A program made the position numbers and the translations under genes. A DNA stretch of 64,000 nt from NCBI RefSeq assembly GCF_009928415.1, contig NZ_JAABNN010000003.1, positions 154,145 through 218,144 on the forward strand, in the 5' to 3' direction. The stretch comes from Bacillus sp. USDA818B3_A. GTDB taxonomy: Bacteria > Bacillota > Bacilli > Bacillales > Cytobacillaceae. The notes under the pieces were generated by a model, which was not told the origin of the DNA, ran no database searches, and saw only the letters and a list, made by a program, of their open reading frames with translations. Below are positions 53,686 through 62,727 of the stretch, piece by piece (the first letter of the stretch is position 1; every line of letters begins with the position of its first letter).

Positions 53686-56049
53686 TTACTCCTCATCTAG
53701 TGATAAGTCTCTTACAGGTAGCTTTTCTCCCTCTTGATGTGTTGGTTTACGCAAGTGAAATAATGCTTTTAAGCAGAATACCAACAATACCACAACCCCA
53801 ATAAGGAAAATGGTGTCAGGCACCGCCCGCCAGGTTAACAGTGTTTGGACAAGGTCCTTTTGCAGGAAGGCTGCTGAGCGTGATGCTGCATATCCATGAT
53901 GGAAAGCTTCTTTTATTTGAATAAATCCGACAGGAAGTAAGGATAGGAATACCATACCTGCGAGTCCGACATTTAGCATGATACAGCTGAATTTAATCCA
54001 CTTGTCGTTCCAGAATTCTGGTTTAACGATATTACGCAATGAGTAAAGGAGGACGGCAACTGCAAACATCCCGTAAACCCCCATCATGGATCCATGGCCA
54101 TGTGCTGGTGTCAAGAATTGGCCATGTTCAAAATAACTCACTGCAGGCAGGTTGATTAGAAATCCTAACACACCTGCGCCTACTAAATTCCAAATTGCGA
54201 CAGAGATTAAGAACCAGAAGGTCCCTTTATAAGGGAAATCAATACCACCCTCACGCATCATTTTGTATTGTTCGTAAGCTTCAAGAATTAACAGGGTTAA
54301 CGGTATTACTTCTAAAGCTGAAAATACTGCACCTAGACCCAGCCAAACTTCTGCTGATCCATTGTAATAGTAGTGGTGGCCAATTCCAATCACCCCACTG
54401 CCTAATAAAAGGATCAATTGAAAATAAAGCTGTCTGACGGTCGATTTTTTCGTAACAAGACCTAATTGAACCATTAGGAATCCGATTACGACGACTGCAA
54501 ATACTTCAAAGATTCCTTCTACCCATAAGTGAATAATCCACCAACGCCAATAATCAGCAAAGGTAAAACTTGTTCCAGGGTTAATAAATAAGGCAAAAAT
54601 ATAGAATGCTGGTACTGCAATGGCCGAGTAGAATAAGAGATGGATTAGTCCACCCTTATCTGACTCTCGTTTTAAGCCTGCTCGAATTCCACGATAAACG
54701 ATAAACAGCCAGATGAGCATGCCGACAATAAGAATGAGCTGCCAAATACGGCCTAATTCAATGTACTCCCAGCCATTATGTCCAAGAAGGAACCAGTTGT
54801 TCCCTAAATAGCCATTCGCTCCAAGCCATTCTCCTGCCATACTCCCAGCTACAAGTACGACCAGAGCCCAGAATAAGATGTCGACCAATAGTCCTTGCTT
54901 CTTTGGCTCATAACCGCCTACAAGCGGTGCAACATAAATTCCCATTCCGAGCCAAGCAGTTGCAATCCAAAAAATAGCGAGCTGTAAGTGGTAGCCTTTT
55001 GTGATATTGAATGGAAGTATGTCATGAATCCACTTTATTCCAAAGAAACTATCCGGCTCAATGTAGTAGTGGGCAAGTAACGCTCCAAACATACACTGGA
55101 CAAAAAATAACGCTGAAACAATTACAAAATATTTTCCGCTCTTTACTTGTGAACTTGTGACAGGAATCCTCTGTAAATCAATTTTAGGAAATTGTCCCTC
55201 TTTATATGCTTCCTGCATGCCAAACTTGTAACGGTAGAATACAAATAAAATCACTCCTACCATTAAGACAAATAGTGTAATACTTGCACCACTCCACCAA
55301 ACTGCTGAAAATGATAGATGGTTTCCTGCATCCTCATAGTAAGGCCAGTTATTTGTATAAGTGATGGTATCACCTTTACGAACCGTACTGGATAGCCAAG
55401 CAGTCCAAAAGAAGAAATCAGATATTTGTTCAATTTGGTCTCCAGCAGCAACATATGCACGATCATTAGACGGCATATCTGTCTCTTTAATCAGATTAGC
55501 TTTTAACCCCCAGCCGTCTCCTTTTGTAAACACATCTTTGTAATATTCTCTAACTTTCTCAAGTCCAAATACTTGAGCATTGGTTAATCTCATTGTGTCC
55601 TTTTTGCTGTTATAACGATTTTTACGCATCTCTTTAATAACATTATTTTTAATAACTGATCTTTCCTCTGAGGATAAAGCTGCAAAATTTTTACCGTATT
55701 TCTCATTGGCTTTAAAATCTTGCATTCCTTCTGTATATATTTTTAAAGCTTCAGCCGTATAGTCTGGCCCCATATACGACCCATGCCCTAGAACTGTTCC
55801 GTAATCCATAAGTCCATATTTTTGAAAGACAGCTTGACCTCCCATAATTGAATCCTTTGTGAAAAGAACCTCACCATTTTCGTTGGTGACCTTCAAAGGT
55901 CTTGGTGCCTGTTCCTTGAAAATCCAATACCCTCCTGCAAGTAATACAGTAAAGCTTAATAGAATGGTTATCATTAAAACTGATTTTAATAACCCGTTCC
56001 GATTTGTATTTACCACCTTATTCAATGTTGTCCCCTTTTGAATTTCCAT
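53686..56049 (-). CDS. norB: Quinol-dependent nitric oxide reductase (qNor)
   Basis: 787 residues: an N-terminal extracytoplasmic insert (GQAVFQKYGLMDYGTVLGHG) fused to a NorB-type heme-copper core with about 14 helices. HLWVEGIFEVFAV carries the Glu that replaces the oxidase Tyr/Cu features, and HGHGSMMGVYGMFA and the HHYYYNG region supply heme ligands. Reduces NO to N2O with electrons from menaquinol; protects against NO. AAAGGA lies about nine bases before the ATG. No nir/nos genes here, so it is likely detoxifying. Confidence 0.93.
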   Translation of the reverse strand: MEIQKGTTLNKVVNTNRNGLLKSVLMITILLSFTVLLAGGYWIFKEQAPRPLKVTNENGEVLFTKDSIMGGQAVFQKYGLMDYGTVLGHGSYMGPDYTAEALKIYTEGMQDFKANEKYGKNFAALSSEERSVIKNNVIKEMRKNRYNSKKDTMRLTNAQVFGLEKVREYYKDVFTKGDGWGLKANLIKETDMPSNDRAYVAAGDQIEQISDFFFWTAWLSSTVRKGDTITYTNNWPYYEDAGNHLSFSAVWWSGASITLFVLMVGVILFVFYRYKFGMQEAYKEGQFPKIDLQRIPVTSSQVKSGKYFVIVSALFFVQCMFGALLAHYYIEPDSFFGIKWIHDILPFNITKGYHLQLAIFWIATAWLGMGIYVAPLVGGYEPKKQGLLVDILFWALVVLVAGSMAGEWLGANGYLGNNWFLLGHNGWEYIELGRIWQLILIVGMLIWLFIVYRGIRAGLKRESDKGGLIHLLFYSAIAVPAFYIFALFINPGTSFTFADYWRWWIIHLWVEGIFEVFAVVVIGFLMVQLGLVTKKSTVRQLYFQLILLLGSGVIGIGHHYYYNGSAEVWLGLGAVFSALEVIPLTLLILEAYEQYKMMREGGIDFPYKGTFWFLISVAIWNLVGAGVLGFLINLPAVSYFEHGQFLTPAHGHGSMMGVYGMFAVAVLLYSLRNIVKPEFWNDKWIKFSCIMLNVGLAGMVFLSLLPVGFIQIKEAFHHGYAASRSAAFLQKDLVQTLLTWRAVPDTIFLIGVVVLLVFCLKALFHLRKPTHQEGEKLPVRDLSLDEE

Positions 56050-56134
56050 CCAAATTCATCCTTTCCTATTTCGTCACAATTTGTATTTTAACGTTGTAAG
56101 GGAACTTATAAAGTGACGTTCCTCATCAAAACTA

Positions 56135-56150
56135 AGTGATTTTTCCCACT
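56135..56150 (-). promoter_or_regulatory. FNR/CRP-type operator in the norB/regulator intergenic region
   Basis: AGTGATTTTTCCCACT on the plus strand, same layout as the palindrome before the ba3 operon with one mismatch in the second half-site. Toward norB, a TATAAG (-10 candidate) lies 24 bases beyond it, so it sits roughly at -42 to -45. It is also 113 bases before the regulator start, so it may serve both. Confidence 0.5.
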
Positions 56151-56262
56151 TAATTGAGAATGAAATTCAACAATGGATTCTTAGTATGATGGAGGTCACA
56201 TAATCAATACGGAGAAGTTGATACAATATAGCTAACTCTATTACAATATGAAGGTGATTTTA

Positions 56263-56952
56263 ATGGAACTAGAGGTTATTAATAGAAGGTTATCACAAGT
56301 ACCTATTTTTAAGGAATTATCTGTAAATGAAATCAATCCTATTTTAAAAATCGCGCAAACTCGCTTTTATAAACAAAAGATGTATGTTTTTATGCAGGAT
56401 GATCCTCTTGATCGTGTGTACTTTATTCATTCTGGTAAAATTAAAATCTTTAAAACGGATCAAATGGGTAAAGAACAATTAATCTCCGTGCTAGAACCAG
56501 GTGAAATGTTCCCCCATGCAGGATTTTTTAGAAAAGGAACCTATCCAGCCTATGCGGAGGTAATAGAAGATGCCCATCTTATCATCATTCCTATTGAAAA
56601 ATTCGAAAAAATCCTGATTGCCTATCCAGAACTATGTATAAAGCTCTTTAAGGTATTAGGTGAAAAGATTGTCGACTTACAAGGACGGCTGGAAGCACAA
56701 GTACTTCATAATACTTACGAACAAATTATTTTACTTCTAATCAGGTTATGTAAATCTAATGGAGAAAAAATGGGAGGACAATACAAACTGACAACACCAT
56801 TTACTAATCGTGAATTAGCCAATATGATCGGAACCTCGAGAGAATCTGTCAGCAGAACCATCACTCAGGTTAAAAAAAAGAATATCGTTTCTTTAGATGA
56901 AAAGGGCCATTTTTTAATTAACCGTGACGCACTGGAACAAGAGTTATATTAG
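56263..56952 (+). CDS. CRP/FNR family transcription regulator
   Basis: 229 residues from the ATG behind AGGTGA. A cyclic-nucleotide-like sensor domain (VFMQDDPLDRVYFIHSGKIK) and dimer helix lead to the HTH with recognition helix NRELANMIGTSRESVSRTI. The R-E-x-x-S-R pattern suits a GTGA half-site. Only two Cys are present (ELCIK, RLCKS), so it lacks the 4Fe-4S cluster of Fnr; a heme, NO or redox signal through another route is more likely. It is divergent from norB, suggesting it controls it. Confidence 0.88.
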   Translation: MELEVINRRLSQVPIFKELSVNEINPILKIAQTRFYKQKMYVFMQDDPLDRVYFIHSGKIKIFKTDQMGKEQLISVLEPGEMFPHAGFFRKGTYPAYAEVIEDAHLIIIPIEKFEKILIAYPELCIKLFKVLGEKIVDLQGRLEAQVLHNTYEQIILLLIRLCKSNGEKMGGQYKLTTPFTNRELANMIGTSRESVSRTITQVKKKNIVSLDEKGHFLINRDALEQELY

Positions 56953-56990
56953 TAAAGTTCAGTGTAGTCCTTTAATAAAGCCTCTTATAT

Positions 56991-57033
56991 AAAAAAAGAA
57001 AAGCGGAAAAATTAATTTCCGCTTACTTTTTCT
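56991..57033. terminator. Bidirectional terminator
   Basis: AAGCGGAAA-loop-TTTCCGCTT, T-rich on both sides, between the regulator and ypvA. Confidence 0.82.
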
Positions 57034-58958
57034 TACTTTTCAATTGGAGTGGTAGGAAGAATCGATTTTATTTCCTCTAACACGTTTACATCAACATCCT
57101 CATTCAAGAGAATATGAACAGTACCATGATCCTTTTCAGTCCTAATCAGCCGCCCAATTCCTTGGCGGAGCCGGAGCAGCATATAGGGCATATCCACTTC
57201 TAAGAAAGGATTGTCCAGACCATTTCTTTTTGCGGTAAAAACCGGATCATTAGGAGGGAAAGGCAGTGAAAAGATAATGACATTTTCTAATGATTTACCT
57301 GGAACATCCAGGCCTTCCCACAGATGGATAGAACATAGCACGGCATGCTCATCATTTTGAAACTTTGAAACGAGTGTGCTAATTTCCTCATCACCCTCAA
57401 AATAAACAGGATATGGAGTGGCTCCAGACAGCTGTTCTTTTAAAAATAGTAATTCTTCACTATTATTTAGAAGGATCAGCGCACGGCCCTCGGATTGGTA
57501 AATATGTTTAAGCAGGTATTGAAACTTCTCTTCCATACTTTGTTTTGGAAAACACGGTAAATAAACTTTCATACTCTCATCATAATCAAATGGTGAAGCA
57601 ACAGAAAAGGATAAATAATCCTTAACCCCAAGACTATTCGCCATATAATCAAATGACTTTTGATTTGAAAGAGTGGCGGAAGAAAAAATGAATGGCTTCT
57701 TTTGAGAAAAAACTTCCTCACGCATCACTTCCTCTACCATCTTAGGCATAATCACCAGGGTACGTTCTCCACCCTTTTCTTCATACCATGTAATTCCGTT
57801 TATTTCTTTCAAAAATAATGATAGTGAATAGGTGATTTGTTCTAAATATTCTTCAACTATTTTCAAATCATATTCATTAATCACGTATAATTCACTTTCA
57901 AAGACAAGTTCCTCTTCGATTGATTGAAGCGTTGTTTGCAGTTGTTTGCACGTTTTCATCACTAATGGATGCTTCGTGACGATTTGCTTCTCGGAACCTT
58001 TCGCTTGAGAAGCAAATTGAGAAACGGCATCAAAGAATGCCTCATTTGCTAATAAGGCCTCTTCAATCGTGTACAATGTCTTTTCACGCACTTCATTTTC
58101 CATTAATCTTGTTAGTAATGTATCTAATGTAAAATCAGTAAAACGATAGCTTAATGCCTTCTGAGCAGCGTATTCGAGCAAATGCCCCTCATCAAATACG
58201 ACCGAAGAGTGCTCAGGTAATAAAGGCAGCTGCCCTTCCCGTTTCCGCGATTCTTTAGTCCAGATATGCTCCATATAAAAATCATGTGAACAGATAATTA
58301 AATCTGTTGAATGCCGGTAATGTTCACGGTGCAGCGTTAAACCACAGCGGTGGCGTTTATCACAGGAAAAGCAGTCCTGAAGTGTATCCCAGTTTACATT
58401 TCCCCAAACATCATCTGACAGACTCGGATAATCTCTTCTATCGCCATATCTTTCAAAAGACTGCATCGATCCGACTGAATGGACAAAGTCTGGAAGGTTT
58501 TGATAAATTTCAGTAATCTCATCAGAGAAATCCATATTCTTTACCTGGTCAAGCTTTTTTAAACAAAGATATTGATCTCTCGATTTTGCTAGACGAACAT
58601 CAATCTGTAAGTTTAAAATCTTCTCAAGCTTGGCAATATCCCCTTCTTTTTTTACCAGCTGTTCAATTAACGTCTCATCAGCACATGCAATCACGGAAGG
58701 TCTGTTCGTATAACGGGCATACATGATGGCATAAAGTAAATACACAATCGTTTTTCCGGTACCTACTCCTGCCTCAGCAAACATTACTTTTTTCTCTTTA
58801 AAGGCCTTCTCCAATTGAAAAGCCATATAAATCTGTTCGTCCCTTAATTCAAATCCTGCTTCAGGTAATACATCATAAAATAAATCGCCAATCCATTCCC
58901 CTAACTTATCATAAAAAGACTCGGTTTTAGAAACTTCAAACGGCATCCTATTCTGCAT
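57033..58958 (-). CDS. ypvA: DinG/XPD-like ATP-dependent helicase (YpvA)
   Basis: 641 residues. Walker A AGVGTGKTIVYL (about residue 65), four Cys that can hold an Fe-S cluster (YLCLKK and DCFSCDKRHRCGL), DEGH box SVVFDEGHLLEY, and the C-terminal motifs SIHLWEGLDVPG and RLRQGIGRLIR. Probably unwinds structured DNA during repair. Monocistronic. Confidence 0.9.
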   Translation of the reverse strand: MQNRMPFEVSKTESFYDKLGEWIGDLFYDVLPEAGFELRDEQIYMAFQLEKAFKEKKVMFAEAGVGTGKTIVYLLYAIMYARYTNRPSVIACADETLIEQLVKKEGDIAKLEKILNLQIDVRLAKSRDQYLCLKKLDQVKNMDFSDEITEIYQNLPDFVHSVGSMQSFERYGDRRDYPSLSDDVWGNVNWDTLQDCFSCDKRHRCGLTLHREHYRHSTDLIICSHDFYMEHIWTKESRKREGQLPLLPEHSSVVFDEGHLLEYAAQKALSYRFTDFTLDTLLTRLMENEVREKTLYTIEEALLANEAFFDAVSQFASQAKGSEKQIVTKHPLVMKTCKQLQTTLQSIEEELVFESELYVINEYDLKIVEEYLEQITYSLSLFLKEINGITWYEEKGGERTLVIMPKMVEEVMREEVFSQKKPFIFSSATLSNQKSFDYMANSLGVKDYLSFSVASPFDYDESMKVYLPCFPKQSMEEKFQYLLKHIYQSEGRALILLNNSEELLFLKEQLSGATPYPVYFEGDEEISTLVSKFQNDEHAVLCSIHLWEGLDVPGKSLENVIIFSLPFPPNDPVFTAKRNGLDNPFLEVDMPYMLLRLRQGIGRLIRTEKDHGTVHILLNEDVDVNVLEEIKSILPTTPIEK

Positions 58959-58990
58959 ATAAATCCTCCCCCATACTCAAACTTCCATCT

Positions 58991-60127
58991 TTATTGCCGC
59001 GGGGGTCTTTTTCCCCAATATTGATAAAGGTCCGTCCGAATAAATCCATTAAACAGTTTCCGTTTCTTAGTTGCCGGTTTTCCGTAGAATTGCTCAAACT
59101 CTTCATTTGAAGTCATGATATAGATGGACCAAGTATCGAGCTTGCTAAAGGCCTGTCCCATTTCTTTATACATTTGCTCTACAGCTTTTTTATCCCCCAG
59201 ACGCTCACCATACGGAGGGTTACCAACAATTACACCGTACTCCTTATTTGTGGATATATCACGAACCTGCATTTGCTTAAAATGAATTAAATCTCCAAAC
59301 CCAGCTTCCACAGCATTTCCTTCTGCCACTCTAACCATACGATGATCAATGTCAGAACCGGTAATATCTATAGGCTGGTCATACTTTGCCAGGTCCTCTG
59401 CCTCCATGCGGGCATCATCCCACACCTTCCCGGGAATCCAATTCCAATTTTCAGAAACAAATTCTCGATTAAACCCAGGTGCAATATTTTGCCCAATCAT
59501 TGCTGCTTCAATCGGAATCGTACCAGATCCGCAAAATGGATCAATAAAGGGCTTTTCAGGCTTCCAATTGGTTAACATTACGAGTGCAGCCGCCAATGTT
59601 TCCTTTAGCGGTGCCTCGCCTTGATCAATCCGATAACCGCGTTTATGAAGTCCACTTCCGCTGGCATCGATTGTAATGGTCGCAACGTCTTTTAACAGAG
59701 CAACTTCAATTCTATAAAGTGCACCATTTTCCTCGAACCAGGAATTTCTCTTATAATGTTTTTTCAAACGCTCTACCACTGCTTTTTTTACAATAGCCTG
59801 GCAATCGGATACACTGAATAGCTTTGATTTAACTGACTTCCCTATAACCGGAAATTCTGCGTCTTCAGGCAAAAATTGTTCCCAGGGAAGCGCCTTTGTC
59901 CTTTCAAATAATTCATCAAAGGTATAGGCCTTAAATTCACCCACTTTAATTTTAATGCGGTCTGCCGTTCGAAGCCATAGATTACTGCGTGCAATGGCCG
60001 TCTCATCACCCGTGTAAGTAACTCTGCCGTTTTCCACTTCACAATCATAGCCAAGTGATCGTACCTCTTTAGCAACTAAAGCTTCTAAACCCATTGCTGC
60101 CGTTGCAATTAATTGATATTTTCCCAT
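58991..60127 (-). CDS. ypsC: RlmL-like rRNA methyltransferase with THUMP domain (YpsC)
   Basis: 378 residues from an ATG behind GAAGGGTG. N-terminal THUMP region (LEALVAKEVRSLGY ... WLRTADRIKIKVGEF), then a SAM-dependent methyltransferase with FIDPFCGSGTIPIEAAM and catalytic VGNPPYGERL (NPPY). Likely makes an N2-methylguanosine in 23S rRNA. Confidence 0.92.
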   Translation of the reverse strand: MGKYQLIATAAMGLEALVAKEVRSLGYDCEVENGRVTYTGDETAIARSNLWLRTADRIKIKVGEFKAYTFDELFERTKALPWEQFLPEDAEFPVIGKSVKSKLFSVSDCQAIVKKAVVERLKKHYKRNSWFEENGALYRIEVALLKDVATITIDASGSGLHKRGYRIDQGEAPLKETLAAALVMLTNWKPEKPFIDPFCGSGTIPIEAAMIGQNIAPGFNREFVSENWNWIPGKVWDDARMEAEDLAKYDQPIDITGSDIDHRMVRVAEGNAVEAGFGDLIHFKQMQVRDISTNKEYGVIVGNPPYGERLGDKKAVEQMYKEMGQAFSKLDTWSIYIMTSNEEFEQFYGKPATKKRKLFNGFIRTDLYQYWGKRPPRQ

Positions 60128-60237
60128 CTGTTTCACCCTTCAAATAGTTCTCAAATGTATGTATAATTTTGTTCATCGTTCGACTTTTCGCTTACATTAT
60201 TGACAAAATCACCTAAACGAATGCAGTTATTTACAAT

Positions 60238-60263
60238 AAAAAAGCTCCCCATATTAGGAGAGC
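60238..60263 (-). terminator. Terminator of rnpB
   Basis: GCTCTCC-loop-GGGGAGC followed by TTTTTT on the minus strand. Confidence 0.8.
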
Positions 60264-60287
60264 CCTTAATATCCAGCATTTTATCAC

Positions 60288-60710
60288 ATTAATAACGTTC
60301 TGTAAGCCATGTTCTGTACCATAGTACTACAAACGACCGATAAAGTCTCGTACACAGGTGGTAATCATCTATCTACAGATTTCAAAAGGAATCTGTCTTT
60401 CTCCTTGTTCAGTTCCTCAGAGAAAACGCCCCTACCATAATTTGGGTTTCTCGCTCGTGGGGTTTACCCGTTCCACCCTCCCTGTTTCCAGAGAGGCTAC
60501 GTCACTGTGGCACTTTTATAGGTATTCATACCATATCCGAATGGACTTAGGTATTTTCCCGGCCGTCAACTGAATGCTAGACTCAGCTGCCCTAGCTTAT
60601 GAATTCACTAGGCACGAACACTACGAGCATCGCAGCTCGTGCGAGCATGGACTTTCCTCAACGATTTGCTTTTAACAGCTCCTCGCAGCGATTACCCGAA
60701 CGTTATTAAC
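60288..60710 (-). ncRNA. rnpB: RNase P RNA, B-type
   Basis: Ribozyme of RNase P that removes tRNA 5' leaders. Read on the minus strand it has the CR-I block GAGGAAAGTCCATGCTCGCA, CGTAGTGTTCGTGCCTAG, GTGCCACAGTGACG, AAACCCCACGAGCGAGAAACC and a 3' CATGGCTTACAGAACGTTA, all close to B. subtilis rnpB. The ends pair through complementary AACGTT/AATAACGTT tracts to form helix P1; ends are exact to a few bases only. Conserved ypsC-rnpB-gpsB context. A 71-codon plus-strand frame within it is spurious. Confidence 0.95.
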
Positions 60711-60782
60711 GATCCTTTTTTATTATATGTATTTCCCACCCATTATACAATGGTTTTTATTAGGAAACTGTAGAATAAAATG

Positions 60783-61085
60783 TTAATCGTATAATTTATT
60801 ACCAAATACATGTTTTTCTAAATTTGACAATCGCTTAAGAATATCAAAGTTGGTCGTTCCGGCTGGCTGTGCCACCGGTTGCCTTTTTGACGTCTCTTCA
60901 AGCTGTTTACGAAGACGAAGGTTCTCTTGCTGCAGATCCTCAATTTCTTGATGGAACGTTTCATAATCCTTAATAATTAAATCTAAAAATTTATCCACAT
61001 CTTCTTGTCTATAGCCACGAACACCAGTTTTGAACTCTTTTTCTAAAATATCCTTAGCCGTTAGTTTGACCTTATCAGCCAACAT
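60783..61085 (-). CDS. gpsB: Cell-division regulator GpsB
   Basis: 100 residues, DivIVA-like. The N-terminal lipid/partner-binding fold [20 protein letters not shown] and [18 protein letters not shown] leads into a coiled coil; the C-terminus [17 protein letters not shown] is the trimerising part. It moves PBP1 between side wall and septum. ATG behind GAGGTGA. Confidence 0.96.
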   Translation of the reverse strand: MLADKVKLTAKDILEKEFKTGVRGYRQEDVDKFLDLIIKDYETFHQEIEDLQQENLRLRKQLEETSKRQPVAQPAGTTNFDILKRLSNLEKHVFGNKLYD

Positions 61086-61208
61086 CCAAATCACCTCAAG
61101 TTTAGCCAATCATTACCTATTATTTTTCCAAAAATAAATCCTTTTGTCAATTTCTTTTCCTTTATAGGAAATGAGTAATTATTACATGATACAAATACAC
61201 CCATTCCT

Positions 61209-61769
61209 TTAAAAGTCGAGATGCTTGAGCTGTTCTTCCTCTACAACCATTTGAAGGTCATAAAAAGTAATTACATGCATTTGATAGTCATGCTCTTTTT
61301 TATATTGTAATGCATATTCGTAAAAAAATTTAGGACTACCTTCCTTTTCTTGATCATATAGAAGCAGGAGGCCATCACTTTTTTCTAAAAAGAATTGATT
61401 TTTCAGACGAAACTGCCAAGGTTTTTCATACCCTTTTTTCGTGATCGAGTCCACAAAATCCGACTGCATTAAAATTGTTGTATACCATTCTTTATTGCTG
61501 TCATTCCAATTCGCTTCCTGCTCTAAAAAGGGAGTAATCACTGCAAGCTTTAACCCAGGATAATCCTGTCGCAAGTCAAAGACTACTTCAGCCGCCCAAA
61601 GCTCAACACCCAGCTGGCCGCTGATCAGTATCCATTCTAACCCTTCCTCAACCATTGGGAGTAGAGCTTTTCTAATGGCTGCTTTAATAAATAATACCGA
61701 TGGATGATCCTTTTTAAATATCCCTAATTCAAAAGGTTTATAACCTGAAATGGCTAAAACTTTTATCAA
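61209..61769 (-). CDS. ypsA: SLOG/DUF1273 family protein (YpsA)
   Basis: 186 residues from TTG behind GAGGAG; the longer frame upstream enters the cotD terminator. [30 protein letters not shown] and [14 protein letters not shown] mark the SLOG nucleotide-binding fold. In B. subtilis YpsA affects cell division, with gpsB next door. Confidence 0.88.
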   Translation of the reverse strand: MIKVLAISGYKPFELGIFKKDHPSVLFIKAAIRKALLPMVEEGLEWILISGQLGVELWAAEVVFDLRQDYPGLKLAVITPFLEQEANWNDSNKEWYTTILMQSDFVDSITKKGYEKPWQFRLKNQFFLEKSDGLLLLYDQEKEGSPKFFYEYALQYKKEHDYQMHVITFYDLQMVVEEEQLKHLDF

Positions 61770-61848
61770 AACGGTTCTCCTCTTTAAATTTTTTAAAATT
61801 AGGACAAACATTTTATTATAAAGAACATAACATATATTAGTAAGATAT

Positions 61849-61876
61849 AAAAAACAAGGGCTAGATAGCCCTTGCA
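61849..61876 (-). terminator. Terminator of cotD
   Basis: CAAGGGCTA/TAGCCCTTG perfect stem with a T-run on the minus strand, 17 bases after the cotD stop. Confidence 0.9.
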
Positions 61877-61892
61877 AACACATCCTAGAATA

Positions 61893-62336
61893 TTATCGTC
61901 TGCGTCCCATAAATGGTCCTGGTCCACCTGGTCCAAATCCTGGTGCGCCTGGTCCAAATCCTGGTCCACCTGGTCCAAATGCCGGTCCGCCTGGTCCAAA
62001 TCCTGGTCCGCCTGGTCCAAATCCTGGTCCGCCTGGTCCAAATCCCGGTCCGCCTGGTCCAGCAAAGCCTGGTGCATTTGGCACTGCATTTGAAACAGGG
62101 CTTACGGCTGGCATAGCTGGCGCACAAGGGTTACAGCAGTTGATGTGCTGATTGCAAACTTCCTCTTCACATGAAGCAGTTTGCGGACAGAAATGTTTAT
62201 GTTGAAACATGTGGTGGTTCACTGTAGTGGTATGAACCGGATGAATATGCGGCACCACCGTTGTTGAAAACGTATGGTTCACAATTTGTTGTGTCGGATG
62301 AATGACTGGCGGTAAAAAATTAGTTCCTAGAAACAT
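61893..62336 (-). CDS. cotD: Spore coat protein CotD with Gly-Pro-Phe repeats
   Basis: 147 residues. The His-rich N-terminal half (THTTTVNHHMFQHKHFCP style; VVPHIHPVHTTTVNHHMFQ) and a Cys-rich middle (CEEEVCNQHINCC) are typical CotD. The C-terminal third is an array of heptads of the form FGPGGPG. Start ATG behind GGAGGG. Inner/outer coat protein made late in the mother cell; the neighbourhood (ypsA, yprB) matches B. subtilis cotD. Confidence 0.88.
   Translation of the reverse strand: MFLGTNFLPPVIHPTQQIVNHTFSTTVVPHIHPVHTTTVNHHMFQHKHFCPQTASCEEEVCNQHINCCNPCAPAMPAVSPVSNAVPNAPGFAGPGGPGFGPGGPGFGPGGPGFGPGGPAFGPGGPGFGPGAPGFGPGGPGPFMGRRR
61915..62061 (-). repeat. Tandem 21-bp repeat coding FGPGGPG heptads
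   Basis: About seven near-identical 21-base units (GGTCCGCCTGGTCCAAATCC form on the plus strand) inside cotD, six encoding F-G-P-G-[GA]-P-[GA]. In-frame length, so copy-number change would keep the gene open. Gly does not fall every third residue, so it is not a collagen helix. Confidence 0.85.
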
Positions 62337-62372
62337 ATGAAAATCTCCCTCCAAATATTCTGTTTACATTAA

Positions 62373-62400
62373 CAGCCTATGTAAAAGGAGCTACTCTTGT
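62373..62400 (-). promoter_or_regulatory. SigK-type promoter candidate of cotD
   Basis: AC, 17 bases, CATAGGCTG on the minus strand, against the consensus AC-N17-CATAnnnTA (last base differs). Its position, 37 bases before the ATG, fits a late mother-cell gene. Confidence 0.5.
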
Positions 62401-62446
62401 ACTAATGAAAATACCTATTTTTCGTTATGAATTATTAGTTACCTCT

Positions 62447-62542
62447 TTATAACATTGTATAAAAGCTGTCTTTTAAACTTGTAAACACAACGGCAGTCAA
62501 ACAGACGACAATAAAAAATAAGAAAAGAATTGCTTTGTACAT
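62447..62542 (-). CDS. Small membrane peptide, 31 residues
   Basis: MYKAILFLFFIVVCLTAVVF is one hydrophobic helix, with a short polar tail. GGAG lies eight bases before the ATG. Not recognised; upstream of cotD on the same strand. It could be an anchor or regulator in the sporulation context, or a minor gene of no known role. Confidence 0.5.
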   Translation of the reverse strand: MYKAILFLFFIVVCLTAVVFTSLKDSFYTML

Positions 62543-62727
62543 ACTACCAGCTCCATATGTTTTATAGTCGTTTTTTTCTCAACTCAATTTTCAATTTTAC
62601 CTTTTTCAACTACGATAAACAATATGGAATTACCGATTTTTTTAATAAAAATGTTAATGTTTTGTGACATAAAATTTAAAAAAGTCAAAATAATGAAATG
62701 TTTAGCCATAACGTGCGAACGATACGT

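Noticed and set aside
60358..60573. A 71-codon plus-strand frame in the rnpB region
   Set aside because: The region is RNase P RNA on the other strand, with conserved ribozyme blocks.
61915..62061. Regular repeat array that could be taken for CRISPR
   Set aside because: Units are contiguous 21-mers without unique spacers, and they code for heptads in frame.
61799..62127. Several open frames on both strands across the cotD repeats, with Trp/Ser-rich or Asp/Gln-rich repeats
   Set aside because: They are other-frame readings of the 21-base repeat array; only the minus-strand CotD frame has a ribosome site and CotD N-terminus.
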